Part shown: positions 61,342-64,000 of the stretch, piece after piece
Numbering within the stretch: position 1 is the stretch's first letter
Layout: every line of letters begins with the position of its first letter
Source: Bacillota bacterium
Lineage (GTDB): Bacteria > Bacillota > Clostridia > Christensenellales > SZUA-584
Assembly (NCBI GenBank): GCA_023459495.1
Contig: JAEWTL010000077.1
Coordinates: 186,001 to 250,000 of the forward strand
Direction: 5' to 3'
Length of the DNA: 64,000 nt
Translations under genes and position numbers: made by a program
The notes under the pieces: model-generated
What the model saw: the letters and a program-made list of their open reading frames with translations, nothing else
Databases searched by the model: none
What the model was told of the DNA's origin: nothing

Positions 61342-62565
61342 TCAGGCCTGCTTCCGCCGTATGCGCAGCATATCGCCCGGCTGCAGCGGCAGCGGACAGC
61401 GGATGTGCAGCAGCTCTTTGGGATGCGGCGCGCACTCGCGCAGCTCCCCTTCCGGCGTACGAATCTCCGTTACAGTGAATTCTCCCGTCTCCCCCGGCGT
61501 CAGCGCTTCCAGCGTATCGCCCACACAGAACTTGCCGCGCTGCTGCACGAGCAGCCAGCCGTCCGGCAGATTTTCTTTGACTACGCCCACAAAGTCATAG
61601 GTACGTACGACCGTGCCTCGGCTGGTGTCCTGCCCCGCCTTGCCCGGATTGCCGAAATAAAAACCGGTGGTAAACGCGCGGCTGCCCGCCTTTTCGACCT
61701 CCGCCATGAGGCTGGCGTCAAAAGGCCTGCCTGCCGCCATGTCGTCCAGCGCGCGGCGATAAGCCCGCGTCACGCAGGCGACGTAGTAGGCGGATTTCAT
61801 GCGCCCCTCGATCTTCAGCGAAACGATGCCCGCTTCAGACATCTCCTTTACGTGCGGCAGCATGCACAGGTCTTTAGAGTTTAGGATGTAAGTGCCGCGT
61901 TCGTCCTCCCCGACCGGGAAATAATCGTCCTTATAGCCCTTTTCGTGCAGCGTAAACTCCCAGCGGCAGGGCTGCGCGCAGGCGCCGCTGTTTCCGCTGC
62001 GGCCCGTAATGAAGCTGCTCAACAGGCAGCGTCCGGAGTACGAAATGCACATCGCGCCGTGCACAAAAGCTTCGATTTCCACCGTGTCCGGCAGCTTGCG
62101 CCGGATGGAAGAAATCTCATCCAGCGACAGCTCCCTTGAGAGGATTACGCGGCTGGCACCCTGCGCATGCCAGAACGCGGCGCTGGCAGCGCTGCAGATA
62201 TTGGCCTGCGTACTGATGTGCACCGGCATATCCGGCGTAACGCGGCGCACGGTCATCATCACGCCCGGGTCGGAGACGATCAGCGCGTCGACGCGGGCAT
62301 CGTAAAGGCCCGAAACGTATGCTTCGAGCCCTTCATAGTCCTGTTCGTGGAACACCGCATTGAGCGCGATGTACAGCTTTTTGCCGAGGCGGTGCAGGTA
62401 CGCCGCAGCGTCCGAAATCTCTTCGAGTGTGAAGTTATCGGCAAACGCGCGCAGGCCGTAAACCTTGCCCGCCGCATATACCGCATCCGCACCAAAGCGC
62501 GCCGCGGCTTCCAGACACTCCCGGTTTCCCGCGGGAGCAAGCAGCTCAACCCCCGGTTGCGTCAT
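61342..62565 (-). CDS. Peptidase U32 family protein
   Basis: The 407-residue U32 protein begins PGVELLAPAGNRECLEAAAR with FGADAVYAA, the N-terminal signature. The middle ISYSGRCLLSSFITGRSGN and cysteine cluster SGACAQPCRW match the family's metal or iron-sulphur-related motif; IEGRMKSAYYVA lies further on. Some U32 proteins (RlhA, TrhP) work in RNA hydroxylation rather than proteolysis. ATG 62565 overlaps the mltG 3' end by 20 bases; a longer frame exists but codes an arginine-rich extension unlike the family. It follows mltG on the same strand. Confidence 0.92.
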   Translation of the reverse strand: MTQPGVELLAPAGNRECLEAAARFGADAVYAAGKVYGLRAFADNFTLEEISDAAAYLHRLGKKLYIALNAVFHEQDYEGLEAYVSGLYDARVDALIVSDPGVMMTVRRVTPDMPVHISTQANICSAASAAFWHAQGASRVILSRELSLDEISSIRRKLPDTVEIEAFVHGAMCISYSGRCLLSSFITGRSGNSGACAQPCRWEFTLHEKGYKDDYFPVGEDERGTYILNSKDLCMLPHVKEMSEAGIVSLKIEGRMKSAYYVACVTRAYRRALDDMAAGRPFDASLMAEVEKAGSRAFTTGFYFGNPGKAGQDTSRGTVVRTYDFVGVVKENLPDGWLLVQQRGKFCVGDTLEALTPGETGEFTVTEIRTPEGELRECAPHPKELLHIRCPLPLQPGDMLRIRRKQA

Positions 62566-63850
62566 GGTTATCCGAAGCTGCCGCCGCTTCGTATGCGGCG
62601 ACGTTGGCGTTATGTTCCTCGAGCGTCTTGGCAAACGCGAGCTCTGTGGAATCCGGCGATCTGAGACTGAAGTAGTAATACTCCTCTCCCTTGACCATGT
62701 AGTCCTCGTCCGGGTACAGCGCGGCTTCAATGGCCTGCTGGCCAGGGTTGGATATCGGCCCGATAGGCAGCCCGCTCACCGCATAGGTGTTGTAAGGCGA
62801 GTCAATGGCCAACTCGGTGGCCGTATAGGAAAGCTTCTTCTCTCCCGTCACATAGCGCAGCGTTGCGTCCGACTGCAGCTTCATGTCTTTGGCAATACGA
62901 TTGTAGAACACCGCCGAGACTTTCTTGAAATCCGCAGGCTGCGCTTCCCACTCGATGATGGACGCGAGCGTCATCACCTGATCGATGGTCATGCCTAAAT
63001 CCTCGGCGCGTTCCTCGTAATCCAGAGAAAAGATATAGTCGAAACGGTCGAGCAGCTTGCGGATGACCTGCTCGGGGGTGGCGTCTGCATAGACCTCATA
63101 GGTGTCGGGGAACAGATACCCTTCAAGTAAGTACCTGCGTCCGTTTGCCTTTGCGTCATCGGGCAGCGCCGCAATGAATGCATAGTCGTCAAACGTGTCC
63201 GTATCGTTGCACAGCTTCAGGAACTCCTGTCGCTCCGACTCGTCGAACACGCCCTTGGTTACCAGCGTCTTCCCCATATCGTAGACCGTCATGCCCTCCG
63301 TGAACGTGATCTTGATGATCTCTTCTTCCCCGTCGCCCGCCACCAGCGTTTCCATTACCTCCTCGATGGTCATGCCGGGTGAAAGGTCATAGGTGCCGGC
63401 CTGCAGCTTGGATGACATATCGTTGAAGTCCACGTAGAGCTGGAACACAAACTTGTTGCGGATGATGCCGTCGTCATGCAGCTGTGAGGCGATCTTGGAA
63501 AGCGATGAGCCCGCCGTGATCTTCACCGTCTTGACCGTTGTCGTATCGCTCTCCACCGGCGCGATGTAGTTATCCACCACATAGTGGTATCCGCCGCTAC
63601 CCACCAGCCACACCAGCGCTACGCTGATGAGCAGGATGACCAGCGGACGCAGGATGCGCCATATCAGCGCGCCTGTGGGCAGGTCCTGAATGGAACTGCG
63701 CTCCTCGCACCGTTCGGGCGGCTCCTTGCCGACAGGTTCCAGCGAAAAAGCGCGCGTGTTACCGTCCGGCAGTTCCATTTGGTCCCTGCGGATATTGCGC
63801 GGCGCGGGTTCGTCGCTCATGAAAGAATTGTGGTTACGGTCATCCGCCAT
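62546..63850 (-). CDS. mltG: Endolytic peptidoglycan transglycosylase MltG
   Basis: MltG cuts nascent glycan strands and sets their length at the membrane. The 434-residue protein has a ~60-residue polar cytoplasmic N-terminus, one membrane helix (about 64-90, LIWRILRPLVILLISVALVW), a LysM-like N-domain (ITAGSSLSKIASQLHDDG) and the YceG catalytic domain with glutamate E300 in LASIIEWEAQ. GYLFPDTYEV and LPIGPISNPG are also diagnostic. It begins six bases after the YlbF-like stop and overlaps the U32 gene. Confidence 0.95.
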   Translation of the reverse strand: MADDRNHNSFMSDEPAPRNIRRDQMELPDGNTRAFSLEPVGKEPPERCEERSSIQDLPTGALIWRILRPLVILLISVALVWLVGSGGYHYVVDNYIAPVESDTTTVKTVKITAGSSLSKIASQLHDDGIIRNKFVFQLYVDFNDMSSKLQAGTYDLSPGMTIEEVMETLVAGDGEEEIIKITFTEGMTVYDMGKTLVTKGVFDESERQEFLKLCNDTDTFDDYAFIAALPDDAKANGRRYLLEGYLFPDTYEVYADATPEQVIRKLLDRFDYIFSLDYEERAEDLGMTIDQVMTLASIIEWEAQPADFKKVSAVFYNRIAKDMKLQSDATLRYVTGEKKLSYTATELAIDSPYNTYAVSGLPIGPISNPGQQAIEAALYPDEDYMVKGEEYYYFSLRSPDSTELAFAKTLEEHNANVAAYEAAAASDNHDATGG

Positions 63851-63856
63851 AATTCC

Positions 63857-64000
63857 CTACTCGCTTAGAAAATCCAGCCCCATGTCGCACGCGTCGCCGA
63901 TGATGCGGTACACGTCGCTTATGATGGTCTGGAACTTGTATTCCGCGACGAAATACGCCGCGATGTCCTTATTAAACGCCAGGACTTCGCCAAGCTTCTT
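63857..64000 (-). CDS. YlbF-family regulator-like protein, C-terminal part (truncated by window edge)
   Basis: Only the last 47 residues are in the window (KKLGEVLAFNKDIAAYFVAE ... DVYRIIGDACDMGLDFLSE). The helical, amphipathic C-terminus resembles YlbF/YmcA-type (Com_YlbF) proteins, which in Bacillus form a Y-complex affecting RNase Y. The short reach makes this a tentative call. The stop lies 6 bases before the mltG start, so they share an operon. Confidence 0.5.
   Translation of the reverse strand, partial: KKLGEVLAFNKDIAAYFVAEYKFQTIISDVYRIIGDACDMGLDFLSE

Overview
The window looks like a chromosomal piece of an anaerobic Bacillota genome, most likely class Clostridia. Signs of this are an rpmG-secE-nusG-rplK-rplA ribosomal/secretion cluster, a glycine cleavage operon with a split P-protein (gcvPA/gcvPB) behind a tandem glycine riboswitch, lysine 2,3-aminomutase, peptidase U32, MltG next to a YlbF-like gene, and strong Shine-Dalgarno sites. 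G+C is moderately high by eye. No rRNA, tRNA, CRISPR array, phage or transposase gene was seen.

Layout. 1-2.1 kb: transcription/translation cluster on the minus strand, truncated inside rplA, with a consensus promoter, a start-proximal hairpin, a 39-nt tandem repeat and an L1-type leader. 2.1-7.1 kb: VOC protein, a soluble chemoreceptor-like protein fused to a sugar-binding-protein domain, an APC amino-acid permease and two small proteins. 7.2-11.9 kb: glycine cleavage operon (gcvT-H-PA-PB) with riboswitch, terminator and promoter. 12-15.6 kb: two paralogous membrane-anchored NlpC/P60 hydrolases. 15.7-16.3 kb: a lipoprotein.

16.4-28 kb is an L-rhamnose locus: rhaA, a class II aldolase and rhaB from one promoter, and an upstream operon with an SDR, rhamnose mutarotase, a RhaSTPQ-type ABC importer, a second SDR and a metal-dependent cyclase. 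28.1-35.7 kb is a second sugar-like locus: an ABC importer with its own DeoR regulator, then a PHP hydrolase, a SrlD-like dehydrogenase and a divergent DeoR regulator. The rhaA promoter and the srlD-like promoter are strikingly alike, and T-rich TTTCGTTT-type motifs recur between these operons.

35.9-42.5 kb holds a kamA plus ATP-grasp ligase pair, a ROK regulator plus MFS pair with an inverted-repeat operator, and an HTH regulator plus MFS pair. 42.5-42.8 kb is a patchwork of palindromic repeats. 42.8-56.7 kb, over a fifth of the window, is a single gene for a ~4,640-residue surface protein of about 35 tandem ~100-residue cadherin/VCBS-like repeats with a C-terminal membrane anchor and cytoplasmic tail. 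57-64 kb: GDPD phosphodiesterase and MFS symporter, C69 dipeptidase, 2'-5' RNA ligase-like protein, and a YlbF-like/mltG/U32 cluster cut by the right edge.

The most unusual items are the giant repeat protein with its higher-order four-domain duplication, the membrane-less chemoreceptor/binding-protein fusion, the kamA/ATP-grasp pair, and the terminator-like hairpin immediately after the ribosomal-cluster promoter. All calls come from reading the sequence. No database search was run.
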